From assembly GCA_964519955.1 (NCBI GenBank), contig CAZFLM010000015.1, positions 49,759 to 113,758 on the forward strand: a stretch of DNA of 64,000 nt, given 5' to 3'. The notes beneath the pieces were generated by a model. The model saw nothing but the letters and a program-made list of their open reading frames with translations, had not been told where the DNA came from and did not search any database. Below, one piece after another: positions 8,881 to 17,841 of the stretch (positions within the stretch are counted from its first letter, which is position 1; the number at the start of each line of letters is the position of its first letter). The DNA is from CAZFLM01 sp964519955. GTDB lineage: Bacteria; Armatimonadota; Chthonomonadetes; Chthonomonadales; CAJBBX01. A program made the position numbers and the translations under genes.

Positions 8881-11001
8881 TCAGGCGTCGAGCAGCAGCG
8901 AGGCCGGCTCCTGCCCTATGGCGACATCCCGCACGAGCGTGAGGCCGCCATCGAGTGGCTCCGCCGTACCCGCGAGCCGCACCGCCGACGCGATGGCCGT
9001 CGGGATGCGGCAGCTCCAGGTTGTGGGCGACAGCGCGGAAGCGGTCAGCTCGACGAGCCGGCCCTGCGCGAAGCGGCCCGACACGCGCACGCCGCCGTCG
9101 GCGCGCAGGTTCGTGAAGGACAGATCCGGGCACTCCTCCGGCGCCGCCGGCAGCAGGATGGCTCCGTCGTCGTCGACGGTTACGCAGAGGCTGCACAGCC
9201 CGTGCACCCACGCGCCCACGCCGGTCGTGAACCAGGGCACCTTGGGCTCGCGGTGGCGGTCGATGTGCTCGTTGGGCGAGAGGAGCGGGCCCGCCGAGGC
9301 AGCCCCGCCGCGGATGGCCTCCCATGCGCGGGCAGCGTCGCCGTGCAGGGCGTGGACCGCGGCCAGGTGCCCGGCCATCCACATCCAGTCGGAGCCGGTG
9401 AACGCGTCCGAGAAGCCGGGCTTCCAGCCCAGCTCCGATCGCAGCTCCGCGTGGATGCGCTCCGCCGTGCGGCGCGCTCGCGGGGAGCCGACCTCGACGC
9501 GGAACGGGTAGATCGGTCCCAGCACGGAGTAGTGCAGCGGCTTGCCGTCCGGGATGCCGAACGTCTCGTCGCCGCCGGAGCCGCCGGACGGCAGGTTGCC
9601 CCGCAGCTCCGCGGCCATCGCGCGCCACCGGGGGATGCGGAGGGAGTCACGTCCCAGCGCCTCCGCCGCCGCTGCCGCGCGCTCCAGGCTCCAGATGGCC
9701 GCCGAGATCGTGAACGGACCGTTCGTCACCTGGCCGACGGACTCGTCGAAGTCCACGCACCGGCGGGTGCGCAGCCGGCCGTCCTCGCCGCGCTCCACCA
9801 CGTTGGCCTCGAAGTAGCGGGCCACCTGGCGGAGGACGGGGTAGAGGTCCTCGAGCACCATTGGGTCCGGCTCATGCTGCCACAGCGCCCAGGCGCACAC
9901 GGCGAACTGGCCGAGATGGAAGCGCTCCGTGAGCCACAGCCCGTTCGGATCGCGCTCCTCGCCGCGCTCGGTGCTGCACCAGGGGTACAGCGCCCCGCGC
10001 CCGCGCGCCCGCTCGATCGCCCTCGGCAGCGTGGTCAGCCGGAAGTACGGCATGTTCGCGGCCAGTTCACCGTGGTTCGTGGCCAGCAGCGCGAGGAATG
10101 GGTACATCTCGTCGTGGAATGCGCCGCCGCCCCAGTACGGCTGGGAGAGCGTGGGCGGCACCGACCAGGGCGTCGCCTGGCAGCGGATTGTGTAGAGCGC
10201 GCTTCTCAGGAAGTCGTCGACATCGGCATCGCCCGTGACGATGCCGGAGCGCCCCCAGAACTCGCCCCACGCGGCGGCATGGTCGGCCAGCAGCTCCGGG
10301 CCGCAGCCGCAACTTGGCGGGAACTGGTAGTCGGCGCGGTCGGAGAACCTCACGATCGCCTCGACGGTGAACGCGCCGCCGGGCTCCAGCGTGCTGCGGG
10401 CCTCGGCGTGCGCGCCGTGCGTGTCCGCGCGCAGCATCGTCACGCCGGGGCCCTCGACGATCCGGGCGCGGAAGTGGATGTCGCCGAGATGCTCCTCGAT
10501 CGAGTAGCCGATCCGGATCGCGCCGCCCGACTCGGAGATCGACAGATGCGCCTGGTCCTCGCCGAACTCGTAGCGCAGGTCGAGAACCACGTCGCGCGCG
10601 GCGGAGCCGGTGTTCGTGACCGTGCTGCGGGCGATGAAGGTGTTGGAGTGCAGCGTGACGCAGGATCGGGTGCGCTCCAGCAGGCCGGGGTGCGCCATAT
10701 CGGAGACGACGGCGCCGCCCTGCCAGTCGATGCGCTGGGACCAGTCCTCGGCCCAGGCATCGGCGCCGCCCACGTAGAGGTCGCGCGACAGGGTGCCGAG
10801 GTTGAGCAGGGGATGCTGCGGCCCTGAGAGCCGGCGGCCCGACCAGACGAAGCACTGCGTCCGGTGCGCGGCGTCCGGCTCGCCGAGGTCGGCGGTGTGG
10901 TAGCCGGTTGGGCCCAGCGTGGTGCAGATGGACCCGTTCCCCGTGAGGGCCGAGGTGACGCCGTCGTAGCTGGCCTTGGTGAGCGTGCGCGAGAATGCCA
11001 T
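8881..11001 (-). CDS. large (alpha/alpha)6-barrel glycosidase-like protein
   Basis: A 706-residue protein whose start at 11001 follows from the MAFSRTLTKASYDG sequence; the frame remains open far upstream but only antisense to other genes. The N-terminal third is a beta-sandwich-like region (FVWSGRRLSG, VVLDLRYEFGEDQA). The rest contains six-hairpin-glycosidase features: YWGGGAFHDEMYPFLALLA, RAIERARGRGALYPW and TGSDWMWMAGHLAAVHAL. This architecture resembles GH65/GH15/GH63-like enzymes, but I cannot name the catalytic acids with confidence. No signal peptide is seen. A TATACT hexamer on the minus strand lies only about 15 bases upstream, so the leader would be very short. Confidence 0.6.
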   Translation of the reverse strand: MAFSRTLTKASYDGVTSALTGNGSICTTLGPTGYHTADLGEPDAAHRTQCFVWSGRRLSGPQHPLLNLGTLSRDLYVGGADAWAEDWSQRIDWQGGAVVSDMAHPGLLERTRSCVTLHSNTFIARSTVTNTGSAARDVVLDLRYEFGEDQAHLSISESGGAIRIGYSIEEHLGDIHFRARIVEGPGVTMLRADTHGAHAEARSTLEPGGAFTVEAIVRFSDRADYQFPPSCGCGPELLADHAAAWGEFWGRSGIVTGDADVDDFLRSALYTIRCQATPWSVPPTLSQPYWGGGAFHDEMYPFLALLATNHGELAANMPYFRLTTLPRAIERARGRGALYPWCSTERGEERDPNGLWLTERFHLGQFAVCAWALWQHEPDPMVLEDLYPVLRQVARYFEANVVERGEDGRLRTRRCVDFDESVGQVTNGPFTISAAIWSLERAAAAAEALGRDSLRIPRWRAMAAELRGNLPSGGSGGDETFGIPDGKPLHYSVLGPIYPFRVEVGSPRARRTAERIHAELRSELGWKPGFSDAFTGSDWMWMAGHLAAVHALHGDAARAWEAIRGGAASAGPLLSPNEHIDRHREPKVPWFTTGVGAWVHGLCSLCVTVDDDGAILLPAAPEECPDLSFTNLRADGGVRVSGRFAQGRLVELTASALSPTTWSCRIPTAIASAVRLAGTAEPLDGGLTLVRDVAIGQEPASLLLDA

Positions 11002-11130
11002 GGCTGACCCGTGAGGTAGTATAGGTCCGGACGTCGCCAGGGCGTGGGCGCAGCCGAACGGTGTGATGATTCGTGCCGGCGGCGCGTCCTTCCTCCGCGG
11101 AGCGCACCCGGCGGCGCGAGGGAGGTAGCG

Positions 11131-12105
11131 ATGTCCGTGTACCGGCTGGCTCGATGGTCGTTCCTGTTGGTGGGTGTCGTCCTCGCGGCGCAGGTGGGTC
11201 GCGCCCAGGCGCCGCAGTCCGCTTCGCCAACGCTGCAGGACGTGCGCCTCTCCCTCTACGAGTACGATCCCGCTCTCCCGCTCGATGCCGTAATCAAGCC
11301 GATGCCTGCGGAAACCGGTAAGGTCGCTGACCTGCGGACGCGGTACCACGTGACCTACGGCAGTGTCCACGACCAGCGCGTCCCGGCCATCTTCACGGTG
11401 CCGAAGAAGTTCGCGCCGCCGTACCCCGCGGTGGTGCTGCTGGCGGGCTCCGGCGGGCAGAAGGACACCGACTACATCCGCATCGCCTCCGACATGATGT
11501 CCACGCTGGGCTACGCGACGATCTCCATCGACGCGCAGTACCACGGCGAGCGCGCCCGGCCCGCGCGGTCCGGCGACTGGCACCTGGTGTTCAACCCCAC
11601 CAACCGCGACGCCTGGATCCAGACCGTCGTCGACCTGCGCCGAGCGGTGGACTACCTCGTGAGCCGGCCCGACATCCAGAAGGACCGCATCGGCTACCTC
11701 GGCTTCAGCCAGGGCGGCATGGCAGGCGCCACGTTCCTCGGGGTCGAGCCGCGCATCCACGCCGCCTGCCTCGCGGTGGCCGGCGGCGGCTTCGTCGAAT
11801 GGGCCCAGCGCGCCAAGATGGCGAAGCCCGAGCAGGTGCCGGCGCTCGAACTGGGCGCGGCCCTCACGGACCCCATCTACTTCGTGGGGCGCTACCAGGG
11901 GCCGATCCTGATGCTCTCCGCCAAGCGCGACGAGCTGATCCCCAAGTACGCCACGGAGGCCCTCTACAACGCGACCGAGGGGCGGGCTGAGATCAAGTGG
12001 TACGACGCCAGCCATTCGTCCGGCGCCGCGCTCGTGGGCGTCATCACCGACGTGCGCACCTTCATGCAGAAGCATCTCGGCCAGCGCACGCCCAAGGCCC
12101 CGTAG
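11131..12105 (+). CDS. secreted alpha/beta hydrolase (dienelactone hydrolase / acyl esterase type)
   Basis: An alpha/beta-hydrolase with an N-terminal signal peptide (RLARWSFLLVGVVLAAQVGRAQA). ATG 11131 has GGGAGG just upstream and gives 324 residues. The nucleophile elbow is GFSQGG near residue 190, the acid is probably the Asp in SAKRDELI, and the catalytic His is in YDASHSSG near the C-terminus, so the triad looks complete. PAVVLLAGSGGQ supplies the oxyanion loop. It probably cleaves esters on plant or microbial polysaccharides outside the membrane; substrate unknown. It is transcribed divergently from the glycosidase-like gene at 8881-11001. Confidence 0.8.
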   Translation: MSVYRLARWSFLLVGVVLAAQVGRAQAPQSASPTLQDVRLSLYEYDPALPLDAVIKPMPAETGKVADLRTRYHVTYGSVHDQRVPAIFTVPKKFAPPYPAVVLLAGSGGQKDTDYIRIASDMMSTLGYATISIDAQYHGERARPARSGDWHLVFNPTNRDAWIQTVVDLRRAVDYLVSRPDIQKDRIGYLGFSQGGMAGATFLGVEPRIHAACLAVAGGGFVEWAQRAKMAKPEQVPALELGAALTDPIYFVGRYQGPILMLSAKRDELIPKYATEALYNATEGRAEIKWYDASHSSGAALVGVITDVRTFMQKHLGQRTPKAP

Positions 12106-12153
12106 CGGCCGCCGCGCCGAAACCGATGAGTGCGTCCATCCGTCCGATGTAGC

Positions 12154-13053
12154 ATGGACAAGACGCAGACCACGCAAGAACCAGGGCCTGAGCTGTCTCA
12201 GTGGGTGGAGCGGCTCAGCGATCGGAAGGCGGAGCGCCGCGAGGCCGCCCAGCGAGCCATCGACCAGCTCGGCCCCGACGCGGCCGCCGCGCTCATGCGG
12301 CTGCTGGAAGACGAGAGCCGCCAACGAAAGCGCCGCGCCAGGATGGTGGTCATCGGCGCCGTGCTGTACGTGCTGCTGATGCTCGGCCTCGCGCTCACCG
12401 GCAACGGGGATCACGTTGCGACCTTCACCTGTCTCTCGTCGTTCCTGGGCGCCGCGGCGGCCTCGCAGAAGCAGAAGAACGCCGCCAAGGCGCTGGCCGG
12501 CTTCGAGGACCCCGCGGCTGCCGGCTTCCTCGCCGAGGCGCTCGACTACGGCGACAAGGACCTGCGCGCCATCGCGATGAGCAAGCTTACCGCCCTGATG
12601 CCGCGCCTCCAGGCCACGGACTCCGAACGCCTCCTTCCCGAGCAGCGGGCCGTCCTCTACAAGCAACTGCGCCGAGCCCCGTTCGCCAACACGCCGTTCA
12701 CGCTGGCCATCCTGAAGGGGCTGGAGCAGGTCGGCGACGAAAAGGCTGTGCCGGCCGTGCGCGAGCTATCGGAGCGCCGCGTGAAGCGGGCCTCCGAGCA
12801 GCGGGTTGTCGACGCCGCTCGGGAGTGCCTGCCGTACGTGGAGCAGCAGGCTGAACGGTCGCGTAACGCCTCCCGCCTGCTTCGCCCATCGTGCGCGCCC
12901 GATGCGGCCGCGGGAGTGCTGCTGCGCCCGGTCGACGGCACTCCCCAGGGCGACCCGAACCTGCTTCTGCGCGCCGCGGAGGAGCCGGACGTGCAGAACG
13001 CGAACGTGACACGTAGTTCGGAGCAGGCTGAGGAGGCCCATGTTCAGGCTTGA
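12154..13053 (+). CDS. HEAT-like membrane protein
   Basis: A 299-residue protein starting at ATG 12154. Its N-terminal 50 residues look like a HEAT/ARM-like helical pair (AERREAAQRAIDQLGPDAAAALMRLL), followed by two hydrophobic segments (VVIGAVLYVLLMLGLALTG and FTCLSSFLGAAAAS), then further alpha-helical repeats (GFLAEALDYGDKDLRAIAMS; AVPAVRELSERR). The tail is low-complexity and acidic. No enzymatic motif is visible; a scaffolding role at the membrane is an inference. The last 14 bases overlap the start of the SDR gene, suggesting translational coupling. Confidence 0.65.
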   Translation: MDKTQTTQEPGPELSQWVERLSDRKAERREAAQRAIDQLGPDAAAALMRLLEDESRQRKRRARMVVIGAVLYVLLMLGLALTGNGDHVATFTCLSSFLGAAAASQKQKNAAKALAGFEDPAAAGFLAEALDYGDKDLRAIAMSKLTALMPRLQATDSERLLPEQRAVLYKQLRRAPFANTPFTLAILKGLEQVGDEKAVPAVRELSERRVKRASEQRVVDAARECLPYVEQQAERSRNASRLLRPSCAPDAAAGVLLRPVDGTPQGDPNLLLRAAEEPDVQNANVTRSSEQAEEAHVQA

Positions 13054-13801
13054 CGGCAAGGTGTGCGTCGTGACGGGTGCGGCATCGGGTATCGGCGAGC
13101 AGATCGCCCGTGCCTACGCAGGGGTGGGCGCCACCGTGGTTCTGGCGGACCGGGACGAGGCGAACGGCAGCCGGGTGGCGTCGGAGATCGGCGGCGTTGC
13201 GACGTTCCAGCCGCTCGATGTTACCGACAGCGGCGAGGTGCAGGCGCTGCTGGCCGGCGCAATGCGGCAGTTTGGTGTGCTGGACGTGCTGGTGAACAAC
13301 GCGGGGATCGGGCTCGTCGGGAGCGTGGTGGAGACCTCGGAAGAGGACCTCGCGCGCCTGATGGACGTGAACGTGCGCGGCGTCTACCTGGGCTGCCGCC
13401 ACGCGGTGCCGATCATGCTGGAGCAGGGCCACGGGCTGATCCTTAACATGGGCTCGGTCGCCGGGCTGGTGGGCATCGAGCGCCGGTTCGCCTACTGCGC
13501 CACCAAGGGCGCCGTTATCGCCATGACGCGGCAGCTCGCGGTGGACTACGCGCGGGCCGGCATCCGCTGCAACGCCATCGCCCCGGGCACCGTGCACACG
13601 CCGTTCGTCGAGGGCTACCTGCACCGGTTCCACGCCGGCGAGGAAGATCGCGTCAGGCCGCGGTTGCACGAGCGGCAGCCGGTCGGGCGGATGGGGCGCC
13701 CGGAGGAGATCGCCGCGCTGGCCGTGTACCTGGCGTCGGACGAGGCGGCATTCGTGACCGGGGCCGTGTTCCCGATCGACGGTGGATGGACCGCGCGTTG
13801 A
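13040..13801 (+). CDS. SDR family NAD(P)-dependent oxidoreductase
   Basis: Classical short-chain dehydrogenase of 253 residues. The N-terminal cofactor loop is TGAASGIG (residues about 11-18), NNAG is present near residue 87, and the catalytic Ser-Tyr-Lys is formed by NMGSVAG plus YCATKG near residue 150. The C-terminal PEEIAALAVYLASDEAAFVTG and IDGGW are standard. Overall it resembles the 2-keto-3-deoxy-L-fuconate dehydrogenase branch, so oxidation of a sugar acid is plausible but not proven. A GAGGAGG lies just ahead of the ATG, inside the preceding gene. Confidence 0.85.
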   Translation: MFRLDGKVCVVTGAASGIGEQIARAYAGVGATVVLADRDEANGSRVASEIGGVATFQPLDVTDSGEVQALLAGAMRQFGVLDVLVNNAGIGLVGSVVETSEEDLARLMDVNVRGVYLGCRHAVPIMLEQGHGLILNMGSVAGLVGIERRFAYCATKGAVIAMTRQLAVDYARAGIRCNAIAPGTVHTPFVEGYLHRFHAGEEDRVRPRLHERQPVGRMGRPEEIAALAVYLASDEAAFVTGAVFPIDGGWTAR

Positions 13802-13827
13802 CAGGGAGCGCTCCGCTGTGATATCCT
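13798..13827 (+). promoter_or_regulatory. sigma70-type promoter for rimI-tsaD
   Basis: TTGACA at 13798-13803 overlaps the SDR stop codon; TATCCT at 13822-13827 follows after 18 bases. The first 18 bases match 17 of 18 in the promoter at 43623. The start codon of rimI is about 50 bases downstream. Confidence 0.6.
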
Positions 13828-13878
13828 TCGGCCCAACGTCCGGCCGGCGGAGGTCGCAGGCCCGGGCGCTCCACATCC

Positions 13879-14421
13879 ATGGCTATCATCATCGATCCCG
13901 TCACCGTTGACGACATGACGCCGGAGGACATCGAGTCCATCGCGGCGATCGAGCGGCGCTGCTACCCCATGCCGTGGCACGAGAGTGCCTACCACACGGA
14001 ACTGACGAACATCTGCGCGACGTATCTCGTTGCACGTGTCGGCGGCCGCGTGATCGGCTACGCGGGCATGTGGGTCGTGATGGACGAGGCCCACGTGACC
14101 ACCATCGCGGTGGACCCAGACTACCAGGGGCGCAAGTACGGCGAGCGCCTCCTCCTCGGCCTGATCGAACGGGCCATCGAGGAGGGCGCCAACCGCTCCA
14201 CGCTGGAGGTCCGCGAGGGAAACCGCGTCGCGCGCCACCTCTACGAGAAGTACGGCTTCGTCGATACGGCCGTGCGGAAGTGCTACTACACGGACAACCA
14301 GGAGAACGCCATCGTCATGTGGGCGGAGGACCTGGCCAGCCGTGAGTACGGTGAGAAACTGGCTGAGCTGCGCCGGCGTCTCGTTGCCCACTACGATGAA
14401 CATACTCGGCCTGGAGACTAG
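13879..14421 (+). CDS. rimI: ribosomal-protein-alanine N-acetyltransferase RimI
   Basis: GNAT acetyltransferase of 180 residues matching RimI, which acetylates the N-terminal Ala of ribosomal protein S18 (and perhaps other proteins). Visible features are IAAIERRCYPMPWHESAY near the N-terminus, the cofactor loop VDPDYQGRKYGERLL, and the RimI-type C-terminal ARHLYEKYGFVDTAVRKCYY. It overlaps tsaD by 26 bases, a classical rimI-tsaD neighbourhood. The last 40 residues past EDLASREYG are a family-variable extension. Confidence 0.9.
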   Translation: MAIIIDPVTVDDMTPEDIESIAAIERRCYPMPWHESAYHTELTNICATYLVARVGGRVIGYAGMWVVMDEAHVTTIAVDPDYQGRKYGERLLLGLIERAIEEGANRSTLEVREGNRVARHLYEKYGFVDTAVRKCYYTDNQENAIVMWAEDLASREYGEKLAELRRRLVAHYDEHTRPGD

Positions 14422-15427
14422 CTGCGACGAGACATCCGCCGCCATCGTGCAAGACGGGGTGCGGGTGCTCTCCAACGTCGTCTCCAGCCAGGCCGATCTC
14501 CACGCCCGCTGGGGAGGCGTCGTGCCGGAGGTGGCCTCGCGCCGCCACCTCGAGTGCGTGCTCCCCACCATCCACGACGCGCTGAGCGAGGCCGGACTCA
14601 CGTATGCCGACATCGACGGCATCGCCGTGACCAACCGCCCGGGGCTCATCGGAGCGCTGCTGGTTGGCGTCGCCGCCGCGAAGGCCCTGGCCGCCGCGCT
14701 CGGCAAGCCTCTCGTGGGCGTCCACCACCTCCACGGCCACTTCGCGTCGGCCCGCCTCGTGTGCCCGGGTCTGGAGTTTCCGTTCCTCTGCCTGCTCGTC
14801 TCCGGCGGGCATACCGAGCTGCTGGACGTCCACGGCGTCGAGGCGGTGCGCACGCTGGGCCGCACCCGCGACGACGCGGCGGGCGAGTGCTTCGACAAGT
14901 GCGCCCGCCTGATGGGCCTTCCGTACCCCGGCGGGCCGCACATCGACCGGCTCGCGCGGGATGGCGATCCCACGAGGGTCCAGTTCCCGCGCGCCTGGCT
15001 GGGCGACTCGCTCGACTTCAGCTTCAGCGGCCTGAAGACGGCCGCAGCGCGCTTCGTGGATGCCGACCAGGGCGCGACACCCATCGCCGACGTGGCGGCC
15101 GGGCTGCAGGCGGCCATCGTGGACGTGCTGGTGCGCAAGACCGTGGTGGCAGCGCAGCGGATCGGCGCCCGGCGCATCGTTGTGGCGGGGGGCGTCGCCG
15201 CGAACCGCGGCCTGGCTGCGGCGATGCAGGCGGCCTGCGACCGCAGCGGCCTGACGCTCGCCATTCCGCCATCTGCCTTGTGCACCGACAACGCCGCCAT
15301 GATCGCGGCCGCGGGCTACGACCGGCTGTCGCGCGGCCTCGCCGACACGCTGGACCTTGACACGTTCGCCTCCGCTCCGCTTCCCGATGCCGTGGTTGGG
15401 GCTGAGGCCGTGGGGGATGCGCCATGA
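14396..15427 (+). CDS. tsaD: tRNA N6-adenosine threonylcarbamoyltransferase TsaD
   Basis: Transfers the threonylcarbamoyl group to A37 of ANN-decoding tRNAs, acting with TsaB, TsaE and TsaC, none of which is in this window. The start is the ATG at 14396 giving MNILGLETSCDETSAAIV, the family's standard N-terminus, and 343 residues, the usual length. The metal-binding HxxxH is HHLHGH near residue 110; SGGHTEL, GEDDAAGE-like DDAAGECFDK, PYPGGPHID and GGVAANRGL are all present. The gene begins within rimI and ends in an ATGA overlap with the M50 peptidase gene. Confidence 0.95.
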   Translation: MNILGLETSCDETSAAIVQDGVRVLSNVVSSQADLHARWGGVVPEVASRRHLECVLPTIHDALSEAGLTYADIDGIAVTNRPGLIGALLVGVAAAKALAAALGKPLVGVHHLHGHFASARLVCPGLEFPFLCLLVSGGHTELLDVHGVEAVRTLGRTRDDAAGECFDKCARLMGLPYPGGPHIDRLARDGDPTRVQFPRAWLGDSLDFSFSGLKTAAARFVDADQGATPIADVAAGLQAAIVDVLVRKTVVAAQRIGARRIVVAGGVAANRGLAAAMQAACDRSGLTLAIPPSALCTDNAAMIAAAGYDRLSRGLADTLDLDTFASAPLPDAVVGAEAVGDAP

Positions 15428-16158
15428 GCACCTCGATGGACAAGCCGGTTGCGCCTGCCGATCGTGGGCGCCTGCTCCTGCTGCTCGCGGGCGTCGTATC
15501 GGTCCTCATGTGGTACGTGCCAGGGCTGGAGTACCTGGTCTATCCGTTCAAGCTCTTCGACACGACGATCCACGAGGGGTGCCACGCCATCGTGACGATC
15601 CTGACCGGCGGCGTCGTGCGGTACATCAACATCCATCCGGACGGCAGCGGCGTGACGATGTCCGGGGGCGGCGACACGGCACTCATCACCATGGCCGGCT
15701 ACCTGGGGACCGCCATCATCGGCGCCGTGGTGCTTCAGCTCATCCGGCGGAAGGGCGGCGGAGCGATCGCGTGCCTCGTCTTCGGGTGCGCGATGCTGGG
15801 CATCACGCTGCTCTGGGTGCGCGACCTCTTTGGGTTCGTCTCCGGCCTGCTGATCGCCGGGTCGATCCTGGCCTGCACGCGCATCCCGGCGCCGCCCGTG
15901 CGCGACTTCATGGGCAGCTTCCTGTGCGTCCAGTTGTGCCTGAACGCGCTGCTGGACCTGCGAACGCTGCTGCTGCTGACCAGCACGACCGACGTGCCGA
16001 ACGATGCGCTCCTGATGGCCGAACGCGTCGGCCTGCCTCCCATGTTCTGGGCGTTTCTGTGGGCCGCAGCGGCCGTCATCATCCTTGCCTTCTCGCTCCG
16101 TACATTCGGTTCGTCTGCGGATCGGCCGGGCGGGAGGAAACGAACCGCCTCAAGTTGA
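15424..16158 (+). CDS. M50-family membrane metallopeptidase
   Basis: A 244-residue polytopic membrane protein with HEGCH (an HExxH zinc motif) near residue 48 in FDTTIHEGCHAIVT, matching the M50B-like peptidase group. About six hydrophobic segments are visible (LLLLLAGVVSVLMWYVPG, AGYLGTAIIGAVVLQL, LVFGCAMLGITLLWV and others). It is likely an intramembrane or membrane-surface protease; substrate unknown. The ATGA overlap with tsaD suggests co-translation, although a functional link to tRNA modification is not known. Confidence 0.75.
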   Translation: MSTSMDKPVAPADRGRLLLLLAGVVSVLMWYVPGLEYLVYPFKLFDTTIHEGCHAIVTILTGGVVRYINIHPDGSGVTMSGGGDTALITMAGYLGTAIIGAVVLQLIRRKGGGAIACLVFGCAMLGITLLWVRDLFGFVSGLLIAGSILACTRIPAPPVRDFMGSFLCVQLCLNALLDLRTLLLLTSTTDVPNDALLMAERVGLPPMFWAFLWAAAAVIILAFSLRTFGSSADRPGGRKRTASS

Positions 16159-16201
16159 ACCTCCCCACAGCGATCCAAGCGCGTCTGCCAAGGAGCCCAC
16201 G

Positions 16202-17761
16202 GTGAACCGCAAGTACATCAATTACCTCGTCTTCCTCGCCATTGTGGCCGTCGTCGTCGGACTGGCCGTCAACCATAGCCGTCACATGTCCGGCCTGGTG
16301 TCGGATATGGCCGGTGACGACAAGGCCAAGCGGATTGCCGCCGCCACGGAGCTTGTCACGGGCGAGCAGTTCATGGACTCCATCACGGGCGAGACGAAGG
16401 AGAACCGCGTCAAGATCGTCCAGGCGCTCGAGGACTGGGGGACGAAGCAAGCCACCACTCAGCTCGTGGCCTACCTGAAGGACATGGACCGCCCGGTGCG
16501 CGACCGCATCACCCTGGCGCTGGCCAAGCTATCGACCAAGAGTGCCGACCATCTGCAGGAAGTGGTGAACGGCATCAAGGACGGCGACGCGAACGTGCGC
16601 AAGGGCTGCAAGACCGTCCTGCAGGCGATCGGGCAGGTGACGCCCGAGAAGGCGCGCGAGGTGCTCGCCGCCGGTCTGCCCGACGTGCCGGCCAAGGACA
16701 TCGATGCCGCGCTGTCCAGCGTGGACGCCAAGGTCGCCGGCGAGGTGATCGCCAAGGTCACCGCGCTGATGAAGGCCGACGGCGGCGCGCGCGAGTCGGG
16801 CGGCGACGTGCTGGCGCGGATGGTCGACAAGCGCGAGGATAGCGTGGCCGCGCTCCTGCCGTTGCTCGCCGACAAGGACGAGGGCGTGCGGATGGGCGCC
16901 GCGAGCGCGCTGGGAAAGGTGGGGAGCAAGACCGCCGTGCCCAAGCTGATCGAGGCGATGAAGTCGGATACTGCCCAGGTGCGGCGCGTGGCCATCGGCG
17001 CGGTCGCCCTGATCGCCGACGTGTCGGGGCAGGACGCCCTCCTCGAGGCGATGGGCAAGACGGACGACGACAACGATGCGCGCGCACAGGCCGCGGTTGG
17101 CCTCGGCAAGATCGGAACGCCTGCCGCCGTCGCGACGCTCCTCAAGGCGCTGCAGGATGACGACCTCAAGGTGCAGGTGGCCGCGGTGGACGCGCTCGGC
17201 ACGGCGGGGCAGAAGGCGGTGGCTCCGCTGCTGGCGCTCCTCAGCGACACGCGGCCCGCAATGCGCCAGCGCGCGGCCGAGGCCCTCGCCGCCACGCGGT
17301 CGAAGGATGCCTGCCCGGGCTTGGTGCGGGCGCTCTCCGACGCCGACGCGGGCGTGCGCCGCACGGCTTGCACCGCGCTGGTGGCTGCCGGAGGCCCAGT
17401 CGAGGTCGCTGCGCTCGCGGGCAAGCTGTCCGATGCCGACGGGCGGGTGGCGGCTGCGGCGGCTGACGCTCTGGCGCGCATGGGCGCGGTGGCGCGGCCG
17501 GCTCTGATCGCCGCGATGCGCGGGAACGACCAGGTAGCCTTCCTGGCGGCCGGCGCGCTGGGCAAGCAGGGGCAGGAGGCGGTACCCGTGGTTGCTGATG
17601 CTGTCACCAAGACGCCGTCCATCGCTCGGTGGGGCGTGGTGGCGCTCGGCAACGCGGGCGGGCCGCAGGCGGCGCAGGAGTTGCAGAAGCTCGCCATGAA
17701 CACCGACCCGGTCGTCAAGCAGGGGGCGTCCGAGGCGCTGCAGAAGCTCGGCGTGGAGTAG
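16202..17761 (+). CDS. membrane-anchored HEAT-repeat protein
   Basis: 519 residues from a GTG at 16202, chosen because AAGGAG lies seven bases upstream and residues 3-22 then form an N-terminal membrane anchor (YINYLVFLAIVAVVVGLAV). The rest is a solenoid of at least ten HEAT/PBS-lyase-like repeats, e.g. GVRMGAASALGKVGSKTAVPK and ARAQAAVGLGKIGTPAAVATL, ending PVVKQGASEALQKLG. Such proteins act as docking surfaces; no catalytic motif is present. It follows the M50 gene by 43 bases and ends before a strong terminator hairpin. Confidence 0.8.
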   Translation: MNRKYINYLVFLAIVAVVVGLAVNHSRHMSGLVSDMAGDDKAKRIAAATELVTGEQFMDSITGETKENRVKIVQALEDWGTKQATTQLVAYLKDMDRPVRDRITLALAKLSTKSADHLQEVVNGIKDGDANVRKGCKTVLQAIGQVTPEKAREVLAAGLPDVPAKDIDAALSSVDAKVAGEVIAKVTALMKADGGARESGGDVLARMVDKREDSVAALLPLLADKDEGVRMGAASALGKVGSKTAVPKLIEAMKSDTAQVRRVAIGAVALIADVSGQDALLEAMGKTDDDNDARAQAAVGLGKIGTPAAVATLLKALQDDDLKVQVAAVDALGTAGQKAVAPLLALLSDTRPAMRQRAAEALAATRSKDACPGLVRALSDADAGVRRTACTALVAAGGPVEVAALAGKLSDADGRVAAAAADALARMGAVARPALIAAMRGNDQVAFLAAGALGKQGQEAVPVVADAVTKTPSIARWGVVALGNAGGPQAAQELQKLAMNTDPVVKQGASEALQKLGVE

Positions 17762-17780
17762 CTCCGCGGTCTTCGAAACG

Positions 17781-17815
17781 GAGGGGGCGCCTGGCCGCAA
17801 GCCGGGCGCCCCCTC
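17781..17815 (+). terminator. terminator between convergent genes
   Basis: GAGGGGGCGCCTGGC (17781-17795) and GCCGGGCGCCCCCTC (17801-17815) form a 15-bp stem with one G.T pair and loop CGCAA. It is followed by TCTTCG and could serve the HEAT gene and the facing DUF4253 gene. Confidence 0.75.
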
Positions 17816-17841
17816 TCTTCGTCACTCGCCCCGAATGTGCC

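Noticed and set aside
8881..12666. Open frame of 1261 codons on the minus strand
   Set aside because: Only the part up to 11001 carries glycosidase-like sequence; the rest runs antisense to the esterase and HEAT-like genes and is an artefact of high GC.
13615..15300. Minus-strand frame of 561 codons opposite tsaD and rimI
   Set aside because: Both plus-strand genes are certain; the antisense frame has Ser/Ala/Arg-rich composition with no domain.
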